Origin: CBDCFL01 sp965216135
GTDB taxonomy: Bacteria > Pseudomonadota > Alphaproteobacteria > Rhodobacterales > Rhodobacteraceae
Length of the DNA: 64,000 nt
Assembly: GCA_965216135.1 (NCBI GenBank)
Contig: CBDCFL010000023.1
Span: forward strand, 434,001 to 498,000
Direction: 5' to 3'
The notes under the pieces were generated by a model. It did not search any database. It saw nothing but the letters and a program-made list of their open reading frames with translations, and had not been told where the DNA came from. Position 1 is the stretch's first letter; each line of letters begins with the position of its first letter. Positions 54,704 through 63,556 of the stretch are shown in pieces. The translations under genes and the position numbers were made by a program.

Positions 54704-56106
54704 TGTCGGTAACACGCGATATGTCCGGTTTATGTACCAGATGATCTGTCCGGTTTTAGAACGCCTCCAAGCCATGGAGGGAGGCGATGCGTCGGACGGA
54801 GCAGGTACAGGGACTGAGATTGATGAAGTTCGAGGAGGTTTACGGGCGCACCCATCGGGGTGGCTTGAGCCAGGCGGAGGCGGCGGAGGTTCTGGGTGTC
54901 TCGGAGCGCACCTTCCGGCGCTGGCGCGACCGCTACGAGGCGGAGGGAGCCGACGGTCTCTACGACCGCCGCCTGGGCCGCCTCTCGGCGCGGCGCGCGC
55001 CGGTGGACGAGGTGGCGCGGGTGCTGGAGTTGTTCGACACCCGCTACTGGGACTTCACGGCCAAGCACTTCCACGAGAAGCTGGTGGCCGATCACGGCTT
55101 CAAGCGCAGCTACAACTGGCTGCGGCTGAGCTTGCAAGCCCATGGGCGCAGGCGCGCGGTGCCCAGGCGTGGGGCGCACCGGCGCAAGCGGCCGCGCCGT
55201 GCCCTGCCCGGCATGATGTTGCACCAGGACGGCTCGAGCCACGAGTGGGTCCCCGGTCGATGGTGGGACCTGATCGTCACCATGGACGATGCGACCAGCG
55301 ATATCTACTCGGCCTTCTTCGTCGCCGAAGAGGGCACCATGTCGAGCTTCCAGGGGGTGTCCGAGGCGATCCGGGCCAAGGGCCTGTTCTGCTCGCTCTA
55401 CGCCGACCGCGCCAGCCACTACTGGAACACGCCCGAGGCCGGCGGCAAGGTGGACAAGGACACCCCGACCCAGGTCGGCCGCGCCCTGGCGCAGCTCGGC
55501 ATCGAGTTGATCCCGGCCTGCTCGCCCGAGGCAAGGCGGCGCTCGGAGCGCATGTTCGGCACCTTGCAGAAGCGCCTGCCCCAGGAACTCAGGCTCGCCG
55601 GCATCACCGACATGGTCGAGGCCAACCGCTTCCTCAAGGAGGTCTTCCTGCCACAACACAACGCCCGCTTCGCGACCCCGGCCGAGGACCGGGGCACCGC
55701 CTTCGTCCCCTTCACCGGCGCGCTCGACGACATCCTGTGCATCCACGAGGAACGCACCGTCTCAAACGACAACACGGTGCGCTACAAGCGCCTGGCACTT
55801 CAGATCCCCGCCGGCCGCCACCGCCGCCATTACGTCAAGGCCAGGGTCCGCGTCCACGAATACCCCGACGGCACAATGGCCGTCTTCCATGGACCGCGAT
55901 GTCTGGCGCGATACCACGCCGATGGCCAACCGATCGACAGCCAAACCCGCGAGGCCGCGTGACCCGCTTCGACGCGACCGACCGGCGCCCTGTGGACAAG
56001 TGGACAGCCGCTCCGCGACCGACCACTCCCCACAGGGCCAGAAACCGCAACAGAAGCGGTCAACTCATATGGTACATAAACCGGTCAACTCAGAATGTTC
56101 TCGACA
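54704..56106 (+). mobile_element. IS1202/ISNCY-type element 2, 1403 bp
   Basis: Ends as in element 1 (TGTCGGTAACACG / TGTCGAGAACATT on the minus strand). A 17-bp duplication CCACCACCAAATGCCGA lies at 54687-54703 and 56107-56123. Same length as element 1 but clearly diverged in sequence, so it is a separate insertion and not a recent duplicate. Confidence 0.93.
54787..55962 (+). CDS. ISNCY/IS1202-type integrase-core transposase (element 2)
   Basis: 391 aa, homologous along its length to element 1's transposase but with many substitutions. Helix-turn-helix LSQAEAAEVLGVSERTFRRW; core LIVTMDDATSDIYSAFF, LYADRASHYWNTPEAGGK and CSPEARRRSERMFGTLQKRL; C-terminal YKRLALQIPAGRHRRHYVKA. The start at 54787 follows GGAGGGAGGCG. 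It looks intact. Confidence 0.9.
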   Translation: MRRTEQVQGLRLMKFEEVYGRTHRGGLSQAEAAEVLGVSERTFRRWRDRYEAEGADGLYDRRLGRLSARRAPVDEVARVLELFDTRYWDFTAKHFHEKLVADHGFKRSYNWLRLSLQAHGRRRAVPRRGAHRRKRPRRALPGMMLHQDGSSHEWVPGRWWDLIVTMDDATSDIYSAFFVAEEGTMSSFQGVSEAIRAKGLFCSLYADRASHYWNTPEAGGKVDKDTPTQVGRALAQLGIELIPACSPEARRRSERMFGTLQKRLPQELRLAGITDMVEANRFLKEVFLPQHNARFATPAEDRGTAFVPFTGALDDILCIHEERTVSNDNTVRYKRLALQIPAGRHRRHYVKARVRVHEYPDGTMAVFHGPRCLARYHADGQPIDSQTREAA

Positions 56107-56193
56107 CCACCACCAAATGCCGAGAAACCTACAGGATTTGAATCACTTACTGGGAGGCTGACCGGACGTTCACCGCGTCAAATATATAAGCCC

Positions 56194-56230
56194 CTAAATC
56201 AAGCGAAATCAACATTAAGTTATAAGCCCC
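56194..56230. repeat. Right terminal inverted repeat of the nested element
   Basis: 37-bp mate of the left repeat. On the minus strand it is followed by a second GGGGCTTATA, so the end contains a short internal repetition. Confidence 0.93.
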
Positions 56231-56292
56231 CTTTTTATCACGGCTGTTTGTCATGGGGATCTGCTGGGTGATCGCCGCGCGATGCAGGATTA

Positions 56293-57454
56293 TACCAGCG
56301 GCATTTAACATTGACCGATATGGGCCCATTTTCGCATTCCGATTGATGTGATGGTTTCGGGCTGTGCGATGAGCTTGTTCCAAGCTTCGCATCCAGCATC
56401 GACGATGGCATTGTAGTCTTCGAACACGCGGTTGGAGAGCCAATTGGCGCGCAAGTACTGCCAGATATTTTCCACCGGGTTCAGTTCCGGAGCGCGCGAT
56501 GGCAGCAGGATGATGGTGAGGTTCTTCGGGACTTTGAGTTTGCCGGTGGTGTGCCATCCGGCCCGATCCATCAGCACAACCGCATGGGCCTTTCGGGCGA
56601 CGTGGCGGCTGATCTCGTCGAGATGCATCTGCATGGCTTGCGCGTCCGCCCAAGGCAGCATGAGCGCCGCCCCCTTGCCGTGAGCCGGACAGATGGCGCC
56701 GAACAGATAGGCGTTGTGATAGCGCTGATCGGCCGGCTGGCGGGGGCGCGTGCCCTTTCTCGCCCACAGGCGCGTCAGGCCATTCTTCTGGCCAAGGCGT
56801 GCTTCGTCCTGGAACCAGATCTCCACCGGCGTTCCCGCTGGCAGGTCAGCTATATGCACCTGGAGCGTGTCGGCGAAGTTTTTTTTAAACGCCTCGATGA
56901 TCCGCTTATCCTGCCTGGGATGCTGCGGGCGGGCGCTGATATGGGCAAAGCCCAGTTCGCCAAGCAGTCTGGATATCCCGCGCTCGGAATAGATGACGCC
57001 AAAGCGCGCCTCGATCACCCGCTTCAGGTCGATCCGCCGCCAGCGGACAACCCCGTCCACCGCCGGATCGGGGCCGGTCTCGACAATCTCGCCAAGTTCT
57101 TTCATCTGGACATCGCTCAGGTAGCGCGTCCGGCCCGCGCCCTTGCGGTTGGTGAGGCCATCCGGTCCCTCTTCGTTGAACCGGTGAACCCAGTCCCGCA
57201 GGGTTTGGCGATCCATCCCACCGATCCTTGCGGCCTCTCCACGGCGCATGCCATCGTAGACCGCCGCAAGAGACAACAGACGGCGGCTCTGCCGGGCATC
57301 CTTGCAACGGCTGGCGAGTTTACGAAGGTGGCGGGCATCAAAGTCGCGACGAAGCGGAACACTGGCTGGCATGGCGATCCTCCTTTGCCAACCTTGAATC
57401 AGATCAAAACCGATTTGGGAATCCCCACAGAGTCAGAAATTGATGCCGTTGGTA
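56293..57454 (-). mobile_element. IS630-family element type A, copy 3 (1162 bp)
   Basis: Flanked by TTA at 56290-56292 and 57455-57457. It is inserted in the cyclase gene about 60 bp from the nested element but as a separate event, since the cyclase sequence ITAVCHGDLLGDRRAMQDY lies between them. Confidence 0.95.
56305..57372 (-). CDS. IS630-family transposase (type A, copy 3)
   Basis: 355 aa, intact, nearly identical to copies 1 and 2, with all three DDE blocks present. Confidence 0.95.
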   Translation of the reverse strand: MPASVPLRRDFDARHLRKLASRCKDARQSRRLLSLAAVYDGMRRGEAARIGGMDRQTLRDWVHRFNEEGPDGLTNRKGAGRTRYLSDVQMKELGEIVETGPDPAVDGVVRWRRIDLKRVIEARFGVIYSERGISRLLGELGFAHISARPQHPRQDKRIIEAFKKNFADTLQVHIADLPAGTPVEIWFQDEARLGQKNGLTRLWARKGTRPRQPADQRYHNAYLFGAICPAHGKGAALMLPWADAQAMQMHLDEISRHVARKAHAVVLMDRAGWHTTGKLKVPKNLTIILLPSRAPELNPVENIWQYLRANWLSNRVFEDYNAIVDAGCEAWNKLIAQPETITSIGMRKWAHIGQC

Positions 57455-57908
57455 TTATGCACTGCATGCCCTGCGCATCTGCCCGGGCTACCAACAGGGG
57501 CAGACTACCGCCGCGATTGCAAAAGCCTATCTTGATCCCAACCCCGAAAATGCTGCCGCTCTTGGTAAGCTAGTGCCGTCGATGCGCGAAGAGCCGCTGC
57601 GTTTTCAAATACAACGGGATTTTTCGATGATCCTGACGATGGCTGACCAGTTTGACGAGGCAGTTGAAGTGACACGCCATTTGCAGCAACAAGTGCCCGA
57701 ACTGCAACGCAACAGCCTGGTGGCGGTGGGCGTTTACGGGCTGGCCGGACAAACCGATGCGGCGCGGGATTGTGCTGCCGGTCTGCTTAGCAATTTCCCG
57801 AAACTCACCCTATCGACGATTCGCCCGGTCTGGCTGAGCGATGACAACCAGATCGCGCGGTTCCACGCCGCACTGGTTGCGGCTGGTATTCCGGACTGAG
57901 CGCCCCGG

Positions 57909-58760
57909 CTAGTCCGCGCGGCCCAGGCGGATGATCTGGTAGCGGTTGAATTTGCAAAACCGCTCAGAATTGCGCCGCTGTTCGGTCAGTCGCGCAAGCA
58001 GACGCGTGCGGGGGCCTTTGCCGAGCACCACCCCGGTGAGCCATACCAGCCCGCGGCGCGTGAGGGGGCGCTTGTCGGCCAGTTCGCTGTCAATTTGCTG
58101 TAAAGAATGCCCAAGCACGTTGAACAGACCCTGTTCGAGATCAATCGACGGGGCCACATCTTCGGTGATGTCGCGGCGCGCCAGAACCTGCAGCCCGGCC
58201 CGCCCAACCGCACGGTCAAACGCGCCCAGCATATGCCCGCCGCCGACAACATTGCTGCGATGTTCGGCGAATTCATCGCGGCGGAAGCAATCGGCGATCA
58301 GAATCTCGCCGCCTTCCGCCATGAGAGCCTCAGCCAGCACCAAAGATTTCTTCAGCGCGATATATTGGAAGCTTTCGGAAAACAGGCAGATGTCAAAGCG
58401 ATCGTCGCTCGGAAAATCCTCAAACCGGGCAAGATGCACCTGCGCGCCCGGTGCATTGGCACGGCAGCGATCGGCCAGCAGCGGGCTGGGCACGACGATC
58501 TGCACCTGGTGGCCCATGGCCAGCAGCTTTTTGGCCGTCTCGCCCGCGCCGCCGCCGATGTCGAGCACGCTAAGCGGCCCCTCTCTCAGGTATGAAAACA
58601 GCAGTTCCATATAAGCATCCTGAGCCGCGCGCAGATTGCCTGCGTTCACCTCAATCCCCTCCCAGAACCCGTAATGCAGGTTTTCGGCACCAGTCAGCCA
58701 GCGTATGAAACTGAGGCCTGCATCCAGACCAATGGCGCGCGTGTCAATCTTACCGCTCAT
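57909..58760 (-). CDS. SAM-dependent methyltransferase
   Basis: This 283-aa class I methyltransferase has motif I VLDIGGGAGETAKKLLAMGH (about residues 64-83), then FDICLFSESFQYIALKKS and GGEILIADCFRRDEF. The N-terminal LHYGFWEGIEVNAGNLRAAQDAYM region resembles methyltransferases acting on small molecules or lipids. The acceptor is unknown. It ends 9 bp from the cyclase remnant stop (convergent). Confidence 0.8.
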   Translation of the reverse strand: MSGKIDTRAIGLDAGLSFIRWLTGAENLHYGFWEGIEVNAGNLRAAQDAYMELLFSYLREGPLSVLDIGGGAGETAKKLLAMGHQVQIVVPSPLLADRCRANAPGAQVHLARFEDFPSDDRFDICLFSESFQYIALKKSLVLAEALMAEGGEILIADCFRRDEFAEHRSNVVGGGHMLGAFDRAVGRAGLQVLARRDITEDVAPSIDLEQGLFNVLGHSLQQIDSELADKRPLTRRGLVWLTGVVLGKGPRTRLLARLTEQRRNSERFCKFNRYQIIRLGRAD

Positions 58761-58812
58761 GAATGGCCCCTATCGCGCCGGCATCCTGACGAAAAGCCGA
58801 TTTCATCGCGCA

Positions 58813-59874
58813 TCACGCAGAGCCGCCCCAATCGGCGGACTGCATTTCGACAAGGCGGCTGGCGGTGCGGGCGAATTCAAAGGTTCCCTCGCCTTCGAGA
58901 TAGAGCATGTCGGGCCGTGCCTCGGCTGAGGCGATCAAGCGCACGCGGGCCTCGTAGAGCGCGTCAATCAGGGTTACAAAGCGCTTGGCCTCATTGAAAT
59001 TCGACCGCGAAAGGCAGGGGATAGCATCCAGAACCAGCACACGCACAGCGGCAGCGATCGCCAGATAATCCGGCGGCCCCAGCGGCTGGCCGCAGAGATC
59101 AAAGAAGCTCGCCCGCGCGACGCCGTTCCTGAACGCCGGTAAAGTGACCGCCCTGCCCTTGACCTCCAGCGTCAGCGGCGCTGACATTCCGCCGGTCAGA
59201 TCGGCCCAGATGGCATCAATCGCGCGTCTGGCCGCTGCTGTGATCGGCGAAAAATAGACCTGTGCCTCGGCCAGAAGATTTTGCCGGTAGTCAACCGGGC
59301 TTGTCAGTTCATGCACGTCAAATTCTTCGCAAAGAAAGGCGATAAAGGGCAGGAACAGCTGCCGGTTCAACCCGTTTTCATAGAGCTCGCCGGGGGGTCG
59401 GTTTGATGTGGTCACAATCGTCACGCCGCGCTCGGCAAGGCCCCGGAACAAGCGACCCACGATCATCGCATAGGTGATGTCGCCGATCTGCATTTCGTCG
59501 AACGCGAGCATCCGAATTTGCCTTCCGACTTCATCGAGAAAGGGCCTGAGCGGGTCATCGACGCTTTCCTGACGCGCCCTGTGCATGGCTTCATGCACCT
59601 CTTGCATGAAGCTGTGAAAATGCACTCGGCGATGCGGCACATCGACCGCATCGGCGAACATATCCACCAGCATGGATTTGCCACGCCCGACGCCGCCCCA
59701 CAGGTAAAGCCCACGGACCGGGTCGGCCTTTTTGCGAAGCAGGCCGCGTTTTTGCGGCGTGCATAAATCGTCGGTAATGCGTTGCAGCAAGCCCAACACC
59801 TGTCGCTGCGCGGCGTCGTCTGCCAGCTCGTCCGCTTTTGCCCGCGCCTCATGTTGTGCAGTCAGGCCAGCCAT
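58813..59874 (-). CDS. zapE: Cell division protein ZapE (AFG1-like ATPase)
   Basis: This 353-aa ATPase of the ZapE/AFG1 family acts on the Z ring in bacteria. Walker A GLYLWGGVGRGKSMLVDMF; Walker B MLAFDEMQIGDI; sensor region IVTTSNRPPGELYENGLNR; arginine-bearing FIAFLCEEFDVHEL. SRSNFNEAKRFVTLIDALYEARVRL is a family signature. It is on the same strand as the methyltransferase, 52 bp apart. Confidence 0.94.
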   Translation of the reverse strand: MAGLTAQHEARAKADELADDAAQRQVLGLLQRITDDLCTPQKRGLLRKKADPVRGLYLWGGVGRGKSMLVDMFADAVDVPHRRVHFHSFMQEVHEAMHRARQESVDDPLRPFLDEVGRQIRMLAFDEMQIGDITYAMIVGRLFRGLAERGVTIVTTSNRPPGELYENGLNRQLFLPFIAFLCEEFDVHELTSPVDYRQNLLAEAQVYFSPITAAARRAIDAIWADLTGGMSAPLTLEVKGRAVTLPAFRNGVARASFFDLCGQPLGPPDYLAIAAAVRVLVLDAIPCLSRSNFNEAKRFVTLIDALYEARVRLIASAEARPDMLYLEGEGTFEFARTASRLVEMQSADWGGSA

Positions 59875-60027
59875 GATGCCCTCAACGCCAAAATCCGGCT
59901 TTTCTTATGGCGAAAATCGGGGCGCGGCAAGAGCAGGAACATTTCGGTTGATATGTGTAATCGCGATTGTTGGTTTGACCTTGCCGCAAACTTCCCCATT
60001 CTGTCGCAATCTGGCGGTGGAGGATGA

Positions 60028-61272
60028 ATGACCGACAGGCGCGTGCCTCTTTTTACGCCGGTTTTGATTGTCGGCTGCATAATCATCCTGGTCAGCTTTT
60101 CGGTCCGGGCCTCGTTCGGTATATTCCAGATCCCGATCGCCGAAGAATTTGGCTGGCTGCGCGCCGATTTCTCGCTGGCCATCGCCATCCAGAACCTGTT
60201 CTGGGGCATCGGTCAGCCGATTTTTGGCGCGATTGCCGAAAAGATCGGGGACCGCAAGGCGATTATCCTCGGTGCCATCAGCTACGCTGTCGGGCTGGTG
60301 CTGTCGTCCTATGCCGTCACCCCGGGACAGCACCAATTCCTGGAAATCTTCGTCGGCTTCGGTGTGGCCGGAACCGGTTTTGGCGTGATCCTGGCGGTCG
60401 TCGGGCGCGCCAGTTCGGACGAGAACCGCTCGATGTCGCTGGCCATTGCCACTGCCGCCGGATCGGGCGGGCAGGTGATCGGCGCGCCAATGGCCGAATG
60501 GCTGCTGACGCTGATGCCCTGGCAATCGGTATTTCTGATCTTTGCCGTGGTGATACTGGCGTCGCTTTTGTCGCTGCCGTTCATGCGCGCGCCAAGTGTC
60601 CCCAAGGCCGAACTCAACGAACGTCTGAGCGAGGTTCTGGGTCGCGCCATTCGCGATCCCACGTACACGCTTATTTTCCTGGGCTTTTTCTCGTGCGGCT
60701 ATCAGCTGGCGTTCATTACCGCGCATTTCCCGGCGATGGTGGCCGAGATGTGTTCGAGCATTGGCAATTCCAGCGCGTTGGCGGCCATCGGGGTCACGAC
60801 AACCTCGGCGCTTGGGGCAGTGTCAATCTCGATCATTGGCTTGGCCAACATTGCCGGCACCCTCGCCGCAGGCTGGCTGGGCAAGCGCTATTCCAAGAAA
60901 TACCTGCTGGCGGGAATGTACACCGGGCGCACGATTGCCGCGGCGATATTCATCAGCCTGCCGATCACGCCCACCACAGTTGTTGCCTTCTCTGTGGTGA
61001 TGGGCGCGCTCTGGCTGGCGACTGTGCCGCTGACCAGTGGGCTGGTCGCCCACATCTACGGGCTGCGTTATATGGGCACGCTGTACGGCATCGTTTTTTT
61101 CAGTCACCAACTGGGCTCTTTTCTCGGCGTCTGGCTGGGCGGGCGAATGTATGATCTTTACGGCAGTTACACGGCTGTCTGGTGGGTCGGCGTCGGCGTC
61201 GGCGCGTTTTCGGCGATTGTGCATCTGCCGGTGCGCGAACGGCCCCATGCGTCCCGCGCCCAAGCAGCCTAG
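60028..61272 (+). CDS. MFS transporter
   Basis: This 414-aa major facilitator has about twelve transmembrane segments. The loop after the second helix has EKIGDRKAIILG, matching the MFS A-motif (usually G-x-x-x-D-R-x-G-R-R/K). RASFGIFQIPIAEEFGWLRADFSLAIAIQNLFWG in the first helices is like monocarboxylate or oxalate/formate-type carriers. The substrate is unknown. It is convergent with puuD, sharing the last bases. Confidence 0.85.
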   Translation: MTDRRVPLFTPVLIVGCIIILVSFSVRASFGIFQIPIAEEFGWLRADFSLAIAIQNLFWGIGQPIFGAIAEKIGDRKAIILGAISYAVGLVLSSYAVTPGQHQFLEIFVGFGVAGTGFGVILAVVGRASSDENRSMSLAIATAAGSGGQVIGAPMAEWLLTLMPWQSVFLIFAVVILASLLSLPFMRAPSVPKAELNERLSEVLGRAIRDPTYTLIFLGFFSCGYQLAFITAHFPAMVAEMCSSIGNSSALAAIGVTTTSALGAVSISIIGLANIAGTLAAGWLGKRYSKKYLLAGMYTGRTIAAAIFISLPITPTTVVAFSVVMGALWLATVPLTSGLVAHIYGLRYMGTLYGIVFFSHQLGSFLGVWLGGRMYDLYGSYTAVWWVGVGVGAFSAIVHLPVRERPHASRAQAA

Positions 61273-62528
61273 CGCAGGCTCAGTGCAAAGGGCTGGTCTT
61301 TGGTCGCCGCACGGAACCAGCGAATGATCGCGATGCGCTCTTCGGCCTCCATAAAACTGACATTGGCCGGTGGCATGGCTTGGCTCACACCGGCGTGCAG
61401 GAAAATCTCTTTGGCGGCGGCGGCGATTTCGGGACGGGTTTCCAGCAGCACGCCCTTCGGGGCCTGATGCACGCCGTCAAAAAACGGCTCGCGCGCATGG
61501 CACATCGAACAGCGGCCCAGTACAATATCGGCGACGTCATCAAATCCTTGCGCCACGGCGAATTGCTGCTCGGCGGGCGTCAGCGCGCGGGCTTCCGACG
61601 TGTCGTAGTCGGCCCGCATCAAGGGCGCGGTCGACAACCACATGATGCAGATAAAGATGATTACCGTCACAACCCAGGTCCAGGTCGGGTTGCCGCCGCG
61701 CCCGTGCAAGGTGTTGAAATAATGCCGGATGGTCACGCCCATCAGAAACACCAGCGCCGCAATCAGCCAGTTGTATTCGGTCGCGAATGCCAGCGGATAA
61801 TGCGTGGAAAGCATCAGGAATATCACCGGCAGCGTCAGATAGTTATTATGGGTCGAGCGCAGCTTGGCGATCTTCCCGTATTTGGGATCAGGCGTTCGCC
61901 CGGCCTTCAGATCAGCGACAACGATCCGCTGATTGGGCATGATGACGAAAAACACGTTCGCGGTCATGATCGTGGCCGTGAACGCCCCCAGATGCAACAT
62001 CATCGCGCGCCCAGTGAAGATCTGGTCATAGCCCCAGCCCATCGCCACCAGCAGGACAAAAAGCAGGATCATCAACAGCGTGGGCCGCTCTTTCCGCCCG
62101 TGTTTGCAAAGGAAGTCATAAATCAGCCAGCCAACGGTCAGCGACGCCGCCGAAATCAAAATGCCCTGCCAGATGGTCAGGTCGGCTTTCGCGGCGTCAA
62201 TCAGGTAAAATTCAGCCCCGGCCCAGTAGACGATCATCATCAGCGCCGCGCCGGAAAGCCAGGTCGAGTAACTCTCCCACTTGAACCAGGTCAGATGTTC
62301 GGGCATCGCATCGGGGGCCACCAGATACTTGCGGATGTGATAAAATCCGCCGCCGTGAACCTGCCATTCCTCGCCATGCGCGCCCGGTGGCAGATCGGGC
62401 GCCTGTTTGAGGCCCAGATCAAGCGCGATGAAATAAAACGACGACCCGATCCAGGCGATGGCGGTGATCACATGCAGCCAGCGCACGGCAAATTCCAGCC
62501 ATTCCCAGATGATCGCCAGATCGCTCAT
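61269..62528 (-). CDS. puuD: Urate hydroxylase PuuD-like membrane protein with cytochrome c domain
   Basis: PuuD is an integral-membrane urate oxidase with a C-terminal cytochrome c. It is 419 aa. The N-terminal urate oxidase N domain has about eight transmembrane segments (EWLEFAVRWLHVITAIAWIGSSFYF; STHNNYLTLPVIFLMLSTHYP). The C-terminal haem c motif is CSMCHAREP (about residues 349-357), followed by AMPPANVSFM with a Met ligand. It would pass electrons from urate oxidation to the respiratory chain. It is divergent from the LysR gene, which probably controls it. Confidence 0.92.
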   Translation of the reverse strand: MSDLAIIWEWLEFAVRWLHVITAIAWIGSSFYFIALDLGLKQAPDLPPGAHGEEWQVHGGGFYHIRKYLVAPDAMPEHLTWFKWESYSTWLSGAALMMIVYWAGAEFYLIDAAKADLTIWQGILISAASLTVGWLIYDFLCKHGRKERPTLLMILLFVLLVAMGWGYDQIFTGRAMMLHLGAFTATIMTANVFFVIMPNQRIVVADLKAGRTPDPKYGKIAKLRSTHNNYLTLPVIFLMLSTHYPLAFATEYNWLIAALVFLMGVTIRHYFNTLHGRGGNPTWTWVVTVIIFICIMWLSTAPLMRADYDTSEARALTPAEQQFAVAQGFDDVADIVLGRCSMCHAREPFFDGVHQAPKGVLLETRPEIAAAAKEIFLHAGVSQAMPPANVSFMEAEERIAIIRWFRAATKDQPFALSLR

Positions 62529-62574
62529 TGCACCCTCCGCTGTCCGACAATCCGCAAACTAGCGCCAACATTCA

Positions 62575-62592
62575 TTATCTTGTATCAGATAA
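62575..62592. promoter_or_regulatory. Candidate LysR operator between puuD and the regulator
   Basis: TTATCT-TGTATC-AGATAA is a perfect 6-bp inverted repeat with 6-bp spacing in the divergent puuD/LysR gap. It contains a T-N11-A pattern as expected for LysR-type sites. The flanking sequence is AT-rich. It is likely to be bound by the adjacent regulator (inference). Confidence 0.6.
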
Positions 62593-62633
62593 AAAACCCA
62601 ATCTGCTTCAAATAAAAGCTAAGAATTCGCTCC

Positions 62634-63539
62634 ATGGCCTATCTCGATAACATCGCCACCTTCGTGCGTGTCTACGAGCTTGGCAATATGTCCGCCGCCG
62701 CCCGCGATCTTCGCATTTCCGCTGCAGTGGCCTCGTCACGTATCTCGCAACTGGAAGGCCACCTGAACGTCCGGCTCTTCCAGCGAACGACCCGCACTCT
62801 ATCGGCAACCGAACAGGGGCATGTGTTCTACCGGGGCGCGGTCCAAATTCTGTCTAGCGTGGATCAGGCCGAGGCCGAGATCAGCAATATCACCCAAACC
62901 CCGCGCGGAACGCTCTATGTCGCCGCGCCCCTTGGGCTGGGCGAGCGCCTGATTGCCCCGGCCGTTCCCAAGTTCAAAGACCAATATCCGCTGATCCGCA
63001 TCCGCCTGCGCCTTTCCGACCGCAAGCTCGACATCGCCGCCGAGGGGCTGGATGCGGCGTTCTTCCTCGGCGTGCCGGAGGATTCGAACCTGCGTCTGCG
63101 CAAAATCGCCGATTGCCCCCGGCTCCTGTGCGCCTCCCCGACCTACATCGCAGCGCGCGGCATGCCTGAGACTGGCGATGATCTGCGCACCGATAAACAC
63201 GATTGCCTGAACCTGCGCTATCCGGGCGCGCCGGAGTTTCAGTGGCCGCTCGCCGGGCCTGAGGGTGTGCGGCGCGTGGCGGTGACCGGCCCGTTTGAGA
63301 GCGACCACGGCGACGTACTGACCAACTGGGCGCTCAACGGGCACGGCATCATCCTGAAACCGGTTTTCGAGGTCAGCGAGCACCTGGCGTCAGGACGTCT
63401 GGTGCCGGTTCTGGAAAACGAACCGCCGGCGCCGATCCAGATGGGGTGCCTCTACATGCACCGCCGCCATCAGGACCCCAAATCGCGGCTGTTCATAGAT
63501 TTCATGGTCGCGCATATCCAGGCAGTGCTTGAATTCTGA
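62634..63539 (+). CDS. LysR-family transcriptional regulator
   Basis: 301 aa. The N-terminal winged helix is MAYLDNIATFVRVYELGNMSAAARDLRISAAVASSRISQLE, typical of LysR proteins of the CrgA/DsdC-like group. The C-terminal effector domain has PRGTLYVAAPLGLGERLIAP. It is divergent from puuD, so control of purine or urate use is possible, but the ligand is unknown. Confidence 0.9.
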   Translation: MAYLDNIATFVRVYELGNMSAAARDLRISAAVASSRISQLEGHLNVRLFQRTTRTLSATEQGHVFYRGAVQILSSVDQAEAEISNITQTPRGTLYVAAPLGLGERLIAPAVPKFKDQYPLIRIRLRLSDRKLDIAAEGLDAAFFLGVPEDSNLRLRKIADCPRLLCASPTYIAARGMPETGDDLRTDKHDCLNLRYPGAPEFQWPLAGPEGVRRVAVTGPFESDHGDVLTNWALNGHGIILKPVFEVSEHLASGRLVPVLENEPPAPIQMGCLYMHRRHQDPKSRLFIDFMVAHIQAVLEF

Positions 63540-63556
63540 GGGACGTGCGTCGCGCC

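Larger units (their letters stand above)
50416..56230. mobile_element. Nested composite element, 37-bp inverted repeats and 8-bp target duplication
   Basis: Perfect 37-bp inverted repeats form the ends (50416-50452 and 56194-56230, starting GGGGCTTATAACTTAATGTT). CTTTTTAT is duplicated at 50408-50415 and 56231-56238. Inside are IS630 type A copy 2, IS630 type B and two IS1202/ISNCY-type elements, each with its own duplication. Subtracting them leaves about 633 bp with a short ORF and no transposase, so the core looks non-autonomous. GGGG ends and an 8-bp duplication fit IS1595-like mobilisation, but other families also make 8-bp duplications. Confidence 0.88.
49229..57899 (+). pseudogene. Class III adenylate cyclase-like gene, split by two insertions
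   Basis: The cyclase domain is N-terminal (TIVIADVVGYSALIHADE with metal Asp, MGDAFFLEF, GINLGDVIVED, GVNIAARLE) and is followed by a TolB/TPR-like sensor region (FTFTGKGDDVAELAEGL, YVLKGGVRGAGNRIRI). A TTG at 49229 is the likely start. The frame is lost at 50416 (SYVALF). The middle, ITAVCHGDLLGDRRAMQD, lies at 56239-56292; the end, from YALHALRICPGY to VAAGIPD, is at 57456-57899. Removing the 5,815-bp nested element with its 8-bp duplication and the 1,162-bp IS630 with its 3-bp duplication restores one frame. The cyclase domain alone could still be made. Confidence 0.9.

Noticed and set aside
54666..56141. 491-aa alternative frame over IS1202-type element 2
   Set aside because: Out-of-frame shadow of the real 391-aa transposase, rich in Gly/Arg/Pro with no domain.
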